Origin: Fulvimarina manganoxydans
GTDB lineage: Bacteria > Pseudomonadota > Alphaproteobacteria > Rhizobiales > Rhizobiaceae
DNA length: 64,000 bases
Assembly (NCBI RefSeq): GCF_900176465.1
Contig: NZ_FWXR01000001.1
Coordinates: 496,001-560,000, forward strand
Reading direction: 5' to 3'
The first letter of the stretch is position 1. The number at the start of each line of letters is the position of its first letter. The position numbers and the translations under genes were made by a program. The notes under the pieces were generated by a model that did not search any database, was not told the origin of the DNA, and saw only the letters and a program-made list of their open reading frames with translations. Below, one piece after another: positions 45,803 through 55,330 of this stretch.

Positions 45803-46381
45803 TCACCGCCCGAGTGAATGGAATTCCGCATTGGGGCGCATCGCCGTCGCATTCGCCATCCGGTTCGACAGAGCAAAAAAACTCGCGATCGCCGCCATGT
45901 CCCAGGCGTCTTCCAAACCCCAGCCATGGCTCTCGAGAGTCCGGTAATCCTCGTCACCGATCGCGTAAGCCTCGAAAGCGACCTTCATGGCGAAGTCCAG
46001 CATGGCCCGCTGCTTCTCGGTGATATCGGCTTTGCGATAATTGATTGCGACTTGATCGGCGATCAGCGGATCCTTGGCGCGAATGCGCAGGATCGCGCCA
46101 TGGGCGATGACGCAATATTGGCACTGATTGGCGTTGCTCGTGGCGACCACGATCATTTCGCGCTCGGCCTTGGTGAGGCCGCCCGGCTTGTCCATCAGCG
46201 CGTCGTGATAGGCCATGAAGGCGCGGAACTCGTCCGGCCGATGGGCGAGGACGAGAAAGACATTTGGCACGAAGCCGCTTTTCTCCTGAACGCTCCGAAT
46301 GCGTTCGCGGATATCCTCCGGCAGATCATCGATCTTCGGCACGTCGAATCGGCTGATCGGTTTGGCCGCATCGTCGCTCAT
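45803..46381 (-). CDS. Peroxidase-related protein (AhpD/CMD-like)
   Basis: The protein has 192 aa from MSDDAAKPISRF. The all-helical AhpD-like fold carries the redox motif CQYCVIAHG (Cys-x2-Cys-x3-His), which reduces peroxides or partner thiols. SGFVPNVFLVLAHRPDEFRA and ITEKQRAMLDFAMKVA match the uncharacterised peroxidase-related family. It is cytosolic. The upstream Met at 46396 was rejected since the family begins after it. Confidence 0.87.
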   Translation of the reverse strand: MSDDAAKPISRFDVPKIDDLPEDIRERIRSVQEKSGFVPNVFLVLAHRPDEFRAFMAYHDALMDKPGGLTKAEREMIVVATSNANQCQYCVIAHGAILRIRAKDPLIADQVAINYRKADITEKQRAMLDFAMKVAFEAYAIGDEDYRTLESHGWGLEDAWDMAAIASFFALSNRMANATAMRPNAEFHSLGR

Positions 46382-46535
46382 CGGTCTTCCTCCCATAAAA
46401 CCATCGCCTCGTTTCGGACGAGGACGGGCCGGAAGGCAAGAGCCATTGACGCGGACGCGCAGGAGTCTCGGTCGTGGCGCAGCACCGAGACGCGTTCGCG
46501 GCGACCGAGTTCTTCGTCCTCGGCAACCGATCGTG

Positions 46536-47066
46536 TCAGCGATCGAAGGCGGTCTTCAGAAGATTGATTTGCTCGCCGACCGGATTGGCCTGCTCGCGCT
46601 CGGTCCTCACCATGTCGTTGCCGTAGAGCTCGCGGTCCAGCAGCGCGATGCGCCTTTCGAGAAGCTTGGCCCTTTCGGCAAGATCACGAAAGGCTTCCGG
46701 CAAAGCGCCGTAATTCTCGGTCTCGCGTGAGGCGACGTGGGAATCGAGGCGTACCTTGCGCTTCTCCGCCTCGACCTGAGAGCGCGACATGTCGCCCTCG
46801 TTTACGGCCCGTTGGAGCAGCAGCCACGAGGCGACCTGCATCAGACGTGTCGTCAGGCGCATCGATTCGGCCGCATAGAGGGTGGCGATGGATTTCGGCA
46901 ATTCGCGTGCGCTCTGCCGACCTTCTCCATCGAGATAGGTCGCCGTTTCATCGACAAGGGCCATGCCCTCGTTGAAAAGCGGCTGAAAAGCGCGCGAAAA
47001 CGCTTTGTGCTCGGCAAGTCGCACCGGCGAGACGCTCTCGTCCGTATCGGTCGTCCTGTTATTCAT
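46536..47066 (-). CDS. rcdA: RcdA homologue (DUF1465), CtrA-degradation adaptor
   Basis: This 176-aa helical protein belongs to DUF1465, the family of Caulobacter RcdA. RcdA works with CpdR and PopA to deliver CtrA and other substrates to ClpXP during the cell cycle. Visible family segments are FNEGMALVDETATYLDGEGR, LYAAESMRLTTRLMQVASWL and ALPEAFRDLAERAKLLERRI. The C-terminal tail is polar and probably flexible. The function here is carried over from Caulobacter; conservation of the pathway in this organism is inferred. Confidence 0.82.
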   Translation of the reverse strand: MNNRTTDTDESVSPVRLAEHKAFSRAFQPLFNEGMALVDETATYLDGEGRQSARELPKSIATLYAAESMRLTTRLMQVASWLLLQRAVNEGDMSRSQVEAEKRKVRLDSHVASRETENYGALPEAFRDLAERAKLLERRIALLDRELYGNDMVRTEREQANPVGEQINLLKTAFDR

Positions 47067-47261
47067 GGACGCGGAGTCGCTCCAGCTCGGTCAAAGATAT
47101 TGGAATCGATGCGAAATCTCGCACCCATCCGCTCAAAATGTCCGGTCCCGTCTGCCTTTGCAAGCGCGGCCGGAGTGACATGGTTAAGCTGGAGCAAGGC
47201 GCTTCGTTCCACATCGTTTGAAATGCCAACGACATCGGTGCCGCCGCTCTCCCATTGATGG

Positions 47262-47289
47262 CAAAAAAAAGAGCCGTCGAAACGGCTCT
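47262..47289 (-). terminator. Strong leftward intrinsic terminator without an obvious gene
   Basis: Perfect 8-bp stem AGAGCCGT/ACGGCTCT with the loop CGAA, followed on the minus strand by eight T. It lies inside a 475-bp gap (47067-47541) between rcdA and the quinone oxidoreductase gene. It implies a short leftward transcript starting somewhere in 47290-47530. Confidence 0.8.
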
Positions 47290-47379
47290 CAGGAGTCTCA
47301 ACAGGGAGGCGTCAAACGGTGCGCGAGGCGCTCCGCCTATCCGGAAAATCCGAACTGGCTTCATTACACCTCATGAAGC

Positions 47380-47394
47380 TTAACTGAAGGTTAC
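47380..47394. promoter_or_regulatory. CtrA-like site TTAA-N7-TTAC
   Basis: TTAACTGAAGGTTAC is one base from the CtrA consensus TTAA-N7-TTAA. It lies in the gap between rcdA and the quinone oxidoreductase gene. Such short motifs occur by chance, and which gene it would control is unclear. Confidence 0.3.
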
Positions 47395-47541
47395 CGCCGC
47401 ATGAAAGTTGCAACGCTTCCTCCACCTTGAGGGTGGCAATCGCTTTGTCACCAATGGACTGGCCGAGGCTTGCGGGCGCGACAGATAGTCGGGCAGCGCG
47501 GCGCAAATGCCCGCATAAATGACGATATGGAGGGACGCGGC

Positions 47542-48546
47542 ATGACGGGGTCGAGCGAGATGCGGATCGTCGAAATCAAAGGATCGGGCGGTCCGGAGGT
47601 TCTGACGATCGCGAAGCGGCCACGGCCGGAGCCGGGACCTGGCGAAATCCGCATCAAGGTCGCCGCAGCGGGCGTCAATCGCCCGGATGTTTTCCAGAGG
47701 CAGGGCGCCTATCCGCCGCCACCCGGCGCGCCAGAGTGGCCGGGCCTGGAAGTTGCCGGCATCGTCGAAGCGGCAGGACCCGATGCGAACCGCTTTTCAC
47801 CCGGCGATCGCGTTATGGCTCTCGTGCCTGGAGGCGGTTATGCCGAGGCCGTCTGCGTTCATGAGACCAACGCGCTCCACGTTCCGGCCAATCTCAGCTT
47901 CGTCGAAGCCGCCGCGATCCCGGAAACCTTCTTCACGGTCTGGAGCAATGTTTTCATGCGCGCAGGTCTGAGGAGCGGCGAGAGCTTTCTGGTCCATGGC
48001 GGGACGAGCGGCATCGGGACGACAGCGATCCAGCTCGCGCATCATTTCGGTGCGCGGGTCTTCGCGACGGCAGGCTCCGCCAACAAATGTCGAGCGGCGG
48101 AAAAGCTCGGCGCAGATGCCTGCATCAATTACCGCGACACCGATTTCGTCGAACCGCTGATGGAAGCGACCGGCAATCAGGGCGTCAACGTCATTCTCGA
48201 CATGGTCGGCGGCGACTATGCGGCACGAAACGTCAAGCTGGCCGCTGTCGAAGGGCGCATAATCCAGATCGCAACCCTCAAGGGCGCGAAAGCCGAAATC
48301 AATCTCAGCCAGATCATGATGAAGCGTCTCGTCTATACGGGGTCGACGCTACGGGCGCGGCCGGTCGCCTTCAAGGCATCGATTGCCGAACAGCTGGACA
48401 AGCTTGTGGTCCCGCTTCTCGCCGACGGCAAAGTGCGCCCGATCATCGAGAAGACCTATTTGCTCGAAGAGGCTGCGAGCGCGCATCGGCATATGGACGA
48501 GGACCATATCGGCAAGATCGTCCTCACCACCTCGATGGCCGACTGA
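47542..48546 (+). CDS. NAD(P)H-quinone oxidoreductase (zinc-free MDR family)
   Basis: The protein has 334 aa from the ATG at 47542, with GGAGGG 7 nt upstream. It is a medium-chain dehydrogenase/reductase of the quinone oxidoreductase type: N-terminal EIRIKVAAAGVNRPDVFQRQ, then a Rossmann NADPH site in GGTSGIGTTAIQLAHHFGA, then NVILDMVGGDYAARN. No zinc-binding cysteines are present. It should reduce quinones with NADPH in the cytosol and limit oxidative stress. Confidence 0.92.
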   Translation: MTGSSEMRIVEIKGSGGPEVLTIAKRPRPEPGPGEIRIKVAAAGVNRPDVFQRQGAYPPPPGAPEWPGLEVAGIVEAAGPDANRFSPGDRVMALVPGGGYAEAVCVHETNALHVPANLSFVEAAAIPETFFTVWSNVFMRAGLRSGESFLVHGGTSGIGTTAIQLAHHFGARVFATAGSANKCRAAEKLGADACINYRDTDFVEPLMEATGNQGVNVILDMVGGDYAARNVKLAAVEGRIIQIATLKGAKAEINLSQIMMKRLVYTGSTLRARPVAFKASIAEQLDKLVVPLLADGKVRPIIEKTYLLEEAASAHRHMDEDHIGKIVLTTSMAD

Positions 48547-48791
48547 ACCGGTGGCGGCGCGGCGTTCGCACGCTCCTATCATGGACGGCATTATGGCCTC
48601 TCTGGGCCTGCGATAAGACAGAGCCACGCTTCGCAACGGTTTCTCAGCGGAACGGATCGCCGCTTCGCTGTGTTGGGCCCACACGGCTGAACGCTGCGAA
48701 GGTGGCCTCGCAGCGCCCCAAATGCGGAACGCAGTCATCGAGAACCGTCGGAGGCTCCGGGCCCCGCGATAGAACCGGAGCCTTTTGTCGA

Positions 48792-49823
48792 ATGCCTGAT
48801 TTTTCCAGTCTGGGTCTGACTTTCAATATTGCGATCTTCCTCGCGGCGGCCGCCGCAATCGCTTTTGCAGGCGTCAAACTGTCGGTCATCGCGGACGAAC
48901 TCGCCGACAGGACCGGAATGGGCGAGATCGTCGCAGGCGCTCTGTTCGTCGGCGCGTCCACTTCGCTCCCCGGAGCAATCACCTCGGTTTCGACCGCCTA
49001 TCAGGGCTTTCCGGAGCTCGCGATCGGCAACGCTCTGGGCGGCCTCACGGCCCAGACGCTGTTCATAGCCGTCGCTGACGTCTTTTACCGCCGCGCCAAT
49101 CTGGAACATGCTGCGGCAACGCCGGTCGGGCTCGTTCAGGGCATCCTTCTCAATGCCCTTCTTTGCCTCGCTTTGATCGGGTCCGTCACCACAGGCCTGA
49201 CCGTCTTTGGGATGCATCCGGTCTCCGTCATTTTGCCGATCGCCTACATCTTCGGCCTTCTGATGCTCCGCACGATCCGCAAGGAGGAGATGTGGAAGGC
49301 GGTTGAGACGGACGAGACGAGGGAGGAGGAATCGGATCCGAGCGACAGCACGGACGAGCGGAGCGATAAGACGCTCTGGCTTCTTTTCCTCCTTTATGCG
49401 GCTATCACCGCTATCGCGGGCTATGCGATCGGCGAGAGCTCGATTGCCATCGTCGACGAGACGGGCGTCTCCCAGACCCTGTTCGGCACGACCTTCACGG
49501 CGATCGCCAACTCCTTGCCCGAGCTCGTCACAGCCGTCGCAGCCGTGCGCATCGGCGCGGTCAGCCTCGCCGTCGGCGACATTATCGGCGGCAATGCCTT
49601 CGAGGTCTTGTTCCTGTCGCTGGCCGACTTCGTGACGCCTCAGTCGATTTACGAGTCGGTCAAGCCGGACGATCAGGCGACGGCGCTCTTTGCCATGCTC
49701 ATGGTGACGGTCGTGCTGCTCGGCATGATGAAGCGGGAAAAGCGCGGCTTCCTCAATATCGGCTTCGAATCGACGCTCGTCTTCGTTCTTTATGCCCTCT
49801 CCGTGGCGGTCATCGCGTTCTGA
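48792..49823 (+). CDS. CaCA-family sodium/calcium exchanger-type protein
   Basis: The protein has 343 aa from the ATG at 48792. It has about ten membrane segments and the two alpha-repeats of cation/Ca2+ antiporters: FVGASTSLPGAITSV and FTAIANSLPELVTAV, the latter followed by VGDIIGGNAFEVLFLSLAD. An acidic cytoplasmic loop (ETREEESDPSDSTDERSD) separates the halves. The first repeat has Gly where the second has the ion-binding Glu (SLPG versus SLPE), so ion selectivity may differ from classical members. Confidence 0.87.
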   Translation: MPDFSSLGLTFNIAIFLAAAAAIAFAGVKLSVIADELADRTGMGEIVAGALFVGASTSLPGAITSVSTAYQGFPELAIGNALGGLTAQTLFIAVADVFYRRANLEHAAATPVGLVQGILLNALLCLALIGSVTTGLTVFGMHPVSVILPIAYIFGLLMLRTIRKEEMWKAVETDETREEESDPSDSTDERSDKTLWLLFLLYAAITAIAGYAIGESSIAIVDETGVSQTLFGTTFTAIANSLPELVTAVAAVRIGAVSLAVGDIIGGNAFEVLFLSLADFVTPQSIYESVKPDDQATALFAMLMVTVVLLGMMKREKRGFLNIGFESTLVFVLYALSVAVIAF

Positions 49824-49979
49824 GGCCGGGCCGGCGCGCGCCGCGTTTCGCCTGTCCTATTGCGAGACGGTTGTTGCGACGGGCGGCACGAAGGCCTATA
49901 AGATGGGCGAATTCCCGGACACTTGTGGTTACATCCACGCCCCGCCCCTCCGGAGCGGGACATGAGAAGGATTGTATTC

Positions 49980-50696
49980 GTGGCCCAGCAACTTTTGATG
50001 CCGAAAGCGACGGCCGTCTGGCTCGTCGACAACACCTCGCTTTCCTTCGACCAGATTGCCGAATTCTGCTCGATGCACCCGCTGGAGATCAAGGCGATCG
50101 CCGATGGAGAGGCGGCACAAGGGATCAAGGGGCTCGATCCGTTGATGAACGGCCAGCTTTCGCGTGAGGAGATCGAACGGGCGGAAAAGAACCCGGCGCA
50201 TAAGCTGAAGATCGCGCCGCCCAAGGTTCGCGTGCCGGAATCCAAGCGCAAGGGCCCGCGCTATACGCCAGTCTCCAAGCGCCAGGATCGGCCGAACGCC
50301 ATTCTCTGGCTGGTGCGCAACCATCCCGAACTGGAAAACGCCGCGATCTCGCGTCTGGTCGGCACGACCAAGAACACGATCGAAGCGATCCGCGAGCGCA
50401 CGCACTGGAACTCGGCCAATCTTGTGCCGATGGACCCGGTGACCCTCGGTCTCTGCACTCAGATCGATCTCGATCTCGAAGTCGAGAAGGCAACGCGCGG
50501 CCTGCCGCCCAAGCCCGAGGATCTGGCCGAGGAAGAGCGCCTGCTCTCGGCCTCCCAGACCCAGGAGTGGCTCTCTTCTGGTCCGAGCTTCGACCAGAAG
50601 CCCAAGGACGAGGACGAAGAACTCGACGCAGCCGCCGTCTTTGCCAAGCTCTCCTCCATGAAGAGCTCCACCGACGAGGACGAAGAGGGGCACTAG
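49980..50696 (+). CDS. trcR: TrcR/DUF1013 family protein
   Basis: The protein has 238 aa from the GTG at 49980 (AQQLLMPKATAVWLVDNTSL), the start expected for the family, with AGAAGGA upstream. Two helix-turn-helix-like parts are visible: FDQIAEFCSMHPLEIKAIAD and LVGTTKNTIEAIRERTHWN. DUF1013 proteins are confined to alphaproteobacteria; the Caulobacter member TrcR is reported as an essential transcription factor. The C-terminal 50 residues are acidic and disordered. Confidence 0.85.
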   Translation: MAQQLLMPKATAVWLVDNTSLSFDQIAEFCSMHPLEIKAIADGEAAQGIKGLDPLMNGQLSREEIERAEKNPAHKLKIAPPKVRVPESKRKGPRYTPVSKRQDRPNAILWLVRNHPELENAAISRLVGTTKNTIEAIRERTHWNSANLVPMDPVTLGLCTQIDLDLEVEKATRGLPPKPEDLAEEERLLSASQTQEWLSSGPSFDQKPKDEDEELDAAAVFAKLSSMKSSTDEDEEGH

Positions 50697-50697
50697 A

Positions 50698-50796
50698 GCG
50701 CCGGGCGAAAAAGGTGGATGCCGGTTTTTCGACAACCCGGCGCGTTATCAAAGAGTTATAGAGCGTCGGGCGATCTTGATTTATCGCACGACGCTC
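50698..50796. repeat. Tandem stem-loop intergenic repeat (REP/RIME-like)
   Basis: GCGCCGGG...CCCGGCGC (50698-50705/50736-50743) with an inner CGAAAAA/TTTTTCG, then GAGCGTCGGGCGAT/ATCGCACGACGCTC (50761-50774/50783-50796, one mismatch). Both stems begin with the similar GAGCG. It lies directly behind trcR and may also end its transcript. Such modules are dispersed in Rhizobiales genomes. Confidence 0.6.
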
Positions 50797-50921
50797 AAAG
50801 GCGCTGAACTCCTGGCGAACGAGATGAGGCCACCGGACGTGGATAGACCCTGAAGGTCCATCCCTACGTCTGGCGGTCTCATGCGTTCAAGCGTCGGACG
50901 CGGCGCGATTGCGTCGATCGA

Positions 50922-51710
50922 TTATTCGGCGAGCTCGGCGATGATTGGCACGTGATCGGAGGGCTTCTCCCAACCGCGCACATGCTTGTCGATACCGACC
51001 GAGCGAAGCGCGATGCGCGCCTCTGGCGACAGGAGAAGATGGTCGATGCGAATGCCGTTGTTCTTCTGCCAGGCGCCGGCCTGATAATCCCAGAACGTAT
51101 AGACCGCCTCGCTCTCATCGACTTCGCGCAAAGCGTCGACGAGGCCGAGATGGATGAGACGGCGCAAGGCGCCGCGGCTCTCGGGCTGGAAGAGCGCGTC
51201 GTTCACCCAGACGTCAGGTTTGGCAGCATCCGTCGGCTCGGGAATGACATTGTAGTCGCCGGCGAGGATCAATCGCTCCTCGCGTTCGAGGAGGCCGGCC
51301 GCATGTTTCTCCAGCCGCGCCATCCAGGCAAGCTTGTAGTCGAACTTCTCCGTGCCGAGCGGGTTGCCGTTCGGCAGATAGATCGAGGCGACCCGCAGCG
51401 GACCGGCCTCGGTCTGCCACAAGGCCTCGATATAGCGCGACTGCTCGTCGCTCTCGTCGCCGGGAAGACCGCGCAGGACGCTGCCCTCTTCGGGCGCCTT
51501 CAAGGACAGAAGCGCGACGCCGTTGAAGCCCTTCTGGCCGTGGGTCTCCACATGATAGCCGAGATCCTCGATCGCCTTTCGGGGAAAGCCCTCGTCGACG
51601 CTCTTGATCTCCTGGAGACAGGCAATGTCCGGCCGCCGTTCGGTCAGCCAGGCGGTGAGGGCGTCAAGGCGAGCCTTGACGCCGTTGATGTTCCAGGAGG
51701 CGATCAGCAC
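50922..51710 (-). CDS. xth: Exodeoxyribonuclease III
   Basis: This 262-aa AP endonuclease and 3'-5' exonuclease of base-excision repair starts at GTG. Catalytic residues are in place: Asn7 (ASWNINGVKAR), Glu34 (CLQEIK), the GDYNVIP loop, IDHLLLS and the terminal SDHVPI histidine. It follows erpA by 16 nt on the same strand, so the two are probably co-transcribed, as in other Rhizobiales. Confidence 0.95.
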   Translation of the reverse strand: MLIASWNINGVKARLDALTAWLTERRPDIACLQEIKSVDEGFPRKAIEDLGYHVETHGQKGFNGVALLSLKAPEEGSVLRGLPGDESDEQSRYIEALWQTEAGPLRVASIYLPNGNPLGTEKFDYKLAWMARLEKHAAGLLEREERLILAGDYNVIPEPTDAAKPDVWVNDALFQPESRGALRRLIHLGLVDALREVDESEAVYTFWDYQAGAWQKNNGIRIDHLLLSPEARIALRSVGIDKHVRGWEKPSDHVPIIAELAE

Positions 51711-51726
51711 GGAGGCGAAGAATCCA

Positions 51727-52068
51727 TCAGATCGAGAAGCTGGTGCCGCAGCCGCAGGAGGCGACGGCGTTCGGATTGCGGATCTGGAAGGACTGGCCCA
51801 TCAGATCGTCGACGAAATCGATGACCGAGCCTTCCAGATAGACGAGGGAGGTCGGATCGATCACCACCTTCGCCCCGTCGCGTTGGAGAACGAAGTCGTC
51901 CGCCTCGGTTTCGTCGCTGAGGTCGTATTTGTAGGAAAAGCCGGAACAACCGCCGCCTTCCACCGAGACGCGAAGATGCTTTGCATCCGGCGTCTTCGAC
52001 AGGATCGCGGCGATACGACGGACAGCGCTGTCCGAGAGGGTCACAGGTGTTTCGAGAGTTTCGCTCAT
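51727..52068 (-). CDS. erpA: Iron-sulfur cluster insertion protein ErpA
   Basis: This 113-aa A-type carrier hands Fe-S clusters to apo-proteins. The three ligand cysteines are Cys41 (GGGCSGF), Cys105 and Cys107 (SCGCG). The start at 52068 was chosen over an upstream in-frame Met because the family begins MSE. It is divergent from dgt and upstream of xth. Confidence 0.93.
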   Translation of the reverse strand: MSETLETPVTLSDSAVRRIAAILSKTPDAKHLRVSVEGGGCSGFSYKYDLSDETEADDFVLQRDGAKVVIDPTSLVYLEGSVIDFVDDLMGQSFQIRNPNAVASCGCGTSFSI

Positions 52069-52197
52069 AAGCCGATCGATGCGCCGGTTCAAAGTCGGCG
52101 CCTCGCTCCTTGTTTGAGGGTCCCTCCACAGTTATGGATCGCGGCGGTTGGGGTCAATCGGCGGTGCAGCGCGATCATGGCAGCCATGAGGGGCGCG

Positions 52198-53394
52198 ATG
52201 GACAGGATCGGAATGGGACGCGAAGCGCTGGCGCCTTATGCGGTCGATCACAGAAAGACCCGAGGCCGCTTCTACGCCGAGGCCGAGAGCCCCACACGAA
52301 CCGCCTATCAGCGCGACCGCGACCGGATCGTCCACACGACGGCATTTCGGCGCCTCAAGCACAAGACCCAGGTCTTCGTCGCGACCGAAGCCGATCACTA
52401 CCGCACGCGCCTGACCCATACGATCGAGGTCTCGCAGATTGCACGGGCCTTTGCGCGCGCGCTGCGGCTCGACGAGGATCTGACCGAGGCGATCGCCCTC
52501 GTTCACGATTTCGGGCATCCGCCCTTCGGCCATGCGGGCGAGCGCGCTCTCGACCGCGCCATGGCCGATTATGGCGGCTTCGACCACAATGCCCAATCCT
52601 TGCGGATCGTCACGGCACTGGAGCGCCGCTACGCCGAATTCGACGGGCTCAATCTTGCCTGGGAAACCCTGGAAGGCCTGGTGAAGCACAATGGACCGTT
52701 GACCGGTCCCCATGCGACAGAGCCGGATCTGCCGAAACCGATCGCCGATTTCGATGCCCTGTTCGCGCTCGACCTCGGCAGCTTCGCCAGCCTGGAAGCC
52801 CAGGCCGCAGCGATCTCCGACGACATAGCCTACAACACCCACGATCTCGATGACGGGCTGCGGGCCGGGCTCATCCGGCTCGATGATTTGCGGGAATTGT
52901 CGCTTGCCGGTTCGATCCTGACCGAGATCGAATCGCGCTATCCGGCGATCGAGGCCTCGCGTCTCGCCAATGAGATCATGCGCCGGCACATAACGCGGAT
53001 GGTCGAGAACGTGATCGAGACCGCGCTGGCCAATATGGCCGAGGTCGGTATTGCCAGCGCCGACGACGTGCGCGGGGCAGGGCGCACCCTGATCGACTTT
53101 TCGCCCGCCATGCGCGAAGCCGTCGACGAGACGCGGCGTTTTCTCTTCTCGCGCGTCTACCGGGCCCCGAGCGTCATGGAGAAGATGCAGATGGCGGAGG
53201 ACGTCGTCTCGCGGCTCTTCGAGCGCCTTCTCACTCATCCGCAGGATCTTCCGGCCGAGTGGGGCGCGCAGATGGATCGGCTCGGCCCTGATAAGCGGGC
53301 CCGCCGGGTGGCCGACTATCTGTCGGGCATGACCGACACCTATGCCTTGCGAGAATATGGCCGGCTGTTTGACGATTTGCCGGCTTTGGGCTAG
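52198..53394 (+). CDS. dgt: Deoxyguanosinetriphosphate triphosphohydrolase-like protein
   Basis: The protein has 398 aa from the ATG at 52198 (MDRIGMGREAL), preceded by GAGGGG. The HD-domain residues are clear: RRLKHKTQVF, THTIEVSQIARAFARAL, then VHDFGHPPFGHAGE. It splits dNTPs to nucleosides plus triphosphate and helps control the dNTP pool. It is the shorter bacterial subtype. argS follows in the same orientation. Confidence 0.93.
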   Translation: MDRIGMGREALAPYAVDHRKTRGRFYAEAESPTRTAYQRDRDRIVHTTAFRRLKHKTQVFVATEADHYRTRLTHTIEVSQIARAFARALRLDEDLTEAIALVHDFGHPPFGHAGERALDRAMADYGGFDHNAQSLRIVTALERRYAEFDGLNLAWETLEGLVKHNGPLTGPHATEPDLPKPIADFDALFALDLGSFASLEAQAAAISDDIAYNTHDLDDGLRAGLIRLDDLRELSLAGSILTEIESRYPAIEASRLANEIMRRHITRMVENVIETALANMAEVGIASADDVRGAGRTLIDFSPAMREAVDETRRFLFSRVYRAPSVMEKMQMAEDVVSRLFERLLTHPQDLPAEWGAQMDRLGPDKRARRVADYLSGMTDTYALREYGRLFDDLPALG

Positions 53395-53505
53395 CCGCCA
53401 AGCGACAGTTTCGCCAGGGAATGGCGCGTTCGCTTTTGTCCGCTCGGGGCTCTCATGCCTTGCTCGGCCGCGCTCCGTCTCCCGCAGAGCTTCTTTGGAT
53501 TTGCC

Positions 53506-55257
53506 ATGAACATCTTCGCCGAATTCGAAACGCGCGTTCGCCAAGCCGTCGAGGGGCTGCTTGCGAAAGATGGGCGAGAGGTGCCGGATCTGTCCCGCGT
53601 CACGGTCGAGCCGCCGCGCGATACGGCCCATGGTGATCTGGCCACCAATGCCGCGATGGTGCTCGCAAAGCCGCTCGGCCTGAAGCCGCGCGACTTTGCC
53701 GAGGCGATCGCGCAAGCGCTTCAGTCCGATGGCGATGTGGCGTCGGCGGAGGTCGCGGGCCCTGGCTTCATCAATCTGCGCCTTGAGACCCGCTTTTGGA
53801 CCGCGCACCTGGCCTCGCTCCTCGAAGCGGGCGAAGCTTATGGGGGGGGCGAGGCGACCGGCAAGAAGATCAATGTCGAATATGTTTCGGCCAATCCGAC
53901 CGGGCCCATGCATGTGGGCCATTGCCGGGGCGCGGTCGTGGGCGATGCGCTCGCCAAGCTTCTCGCCTTTGCGGGCGACGAGGTGACGACCGAATATTAC
54001 ATCAACGATGCCGGCGAGCAGATCGGTGTTCTGGCGCGGTCCGCCTTCCTGCGCTACCGCGAGGCGCTCGGCGAGACGATCGACGCGATTCCGGCAGGCC
54101 TTTATCCCGGCGACTATTTGAAGCCCCTCGGCGAAGCGCTGAAGACCGAATTCGGCGACGCGCTTTTGCATATGCCGGAAGCGGAATGGGAGCCCGTCGT
54201 TCGCGACCGGGCGATCGACGCCATGATGGCGATGATCCGGGACGATCTGAAGCGCCTCGGCATCGAGCAGGACGTCTTCTTCTCCGAGCGCACGCTCCAT
54301 GCCGACAATGGCGGAAAGATCGCCAAGGCAATCGCCGATCTTCAGGAGCGGGGTTTCGTCTATCAGGGCACGCTGCCGCCGCCCAAGGGCAAGCTTCCCG
54401 AGGATTGGGAGGATCGCGAGCAGACGCTTCTGCGCTCGACGGATGTCGGCGACGATCAGGATCGGCCGCTGATCAAATCCAACGGGCTCTACACCTATTT
54501 CGCCGCCGACGTTGCCTATTTCCAAGACAAATATGCCCGCGGCTACGACGAGATGATCTATGTGCTCGGCGCCGACCATTCGGGCTATGTGAAGCGGCTC
54601 GAAGCGGTCGCGCGGGCGGTCTCGGGCGGCTCGGCCAAGGCGACGGTCATTCTCTGCCAATTGGTCAAGCTCTTCCGGGACGGCGAGCCGGTGAAGATGT
54701 CGAAGCGCTCGGGCGACTTCGTCACTTTGGCCGACGTCGTTGAGGAAGTCGGGCGCGATCCTGTTCGCTTCATGATGCTTTATCGCAAGAGTGACGCGCC
54801 GCTCGACTTCGATTTTCAGAAAGTCACGGAGCAGTCCAAGGACAATCCGGTCTTCTATGTCCAATATGCCCATGCCCGCGCCCATTCGGTCTTTCGCCAG
54901 GCAAGGGAGGCGGGAATCGCCTTTACTCCGGGCGAATCGGGGCGCGATGTGGACCTCTCCGTCCTGACGGACGAGGGCGAGATCGGGCTGATCCGCAAGC
55001 TCGCGGAATTTCCGCGCCTCGTCCAAGCTGCCGCTTCGGCACGCGAGCCGCACCGGCTGACCTTCTTCCTGTTCGACGTCGCCTCGGCGTTCCACGCTCA
55101 ATATAATCGCGGTAAGGACCTGACGGACTTACGCTTTGTTAACCCTGACGCTCCAGAAATAACGAAGGCTCGGCTGTCTTTGGTCGATGCCGTCGCCATC
55201 GTGATCCGCTCCGGGCTCGCCGTCATCGGCGCCAGTTCTCCGGAGGAAATGCGATAG
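53506..55257 (+). CDS. argS: Arginyl-tRNA synthetase
   Basis: The 583-aa class I synthetase has an N-terminal tRNA-binding domain, an HIGH-type motif HVGH (136-139) in [13 protein letters not shown], a KMSKS-type motif KMSKRSG near 397, and a C-terminal helical anticodon domain. The start at 53506 is the family start. It charges, among others, the tRNA-Arg(ACG) that hosts the element. SPOR and nagZ genes follow, the usual Rhizobiales order. Confidence 0.96.
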   Translation: MNIFAEFETRVRQAVEGLLAKDGREVPDLSRVTVEPPRDTAHGDLATNAAMVLAKPLGLKPRDFAEAIAQALQSDGDVASAEVAGPGFINLRLETRFWTAHLASLLEAGEAYGGGEATGKKINVEYVSANPTGPMHVGHCRGAVVGDALAKLLAFAGDEVTTEYYINDAGEQIGVLARSAFLRYREALGETIDAIPAGLYPGDYLKPLGEALKTEFGDALLHMPEAEWEPVVRDRAIDAMMAMIRDDLKRLGIEQDVFFSERTLHADNGGKIAKAIADLQERGFVYQGTLPPPKGKLPEDWEDREQTLLRSTDVGDDQDRPLIKSNGLYTYFAADVAYFQDKYARGYDEMIYVLGADHSGYVKRLEAVARAVSGGSAKATVILCQLVKLFRDGEPVKMSKRSGDFVTLADVVEEVGRDPVRFMMLYRKSDAPLDFDFQKVTEQSKDNPVFYVQYAHARAHSVFRQAREAGIAFTPGESGRDVDLSVLTDEGEIGLIRKLAEFPRLVQAAASAREPHRLTFFLFDVASAFHAQYNRGKDLTDLRFVNPDAPEITKARLSLVDAVAIVIRSGLAVIGASSPEEMR

Positions 55258-55330
55258 ACGATCACGCTTTGGTCAATTTCATCTTCTAGCGCAAAGAAGA
55301 GGCGCGAGGGGTATTAGCGAAGAGGGATCG

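Noticed and set aside
47059-47364. 101-aa minus frame before rcdA
   Set aside because: It runs straight through a perfect intrinsic terminator, and the terminator is the stronger signal. A weak GAGG precedes its ATG, so a leader peptide cannot be fully excluded.
52132-55101. 989-aa frame antisense to dgt and argS
   Set aside because: dgt and argS are full length with catalytic motifs; the antisense frame is low in hydrophobic order and crosses both genes.
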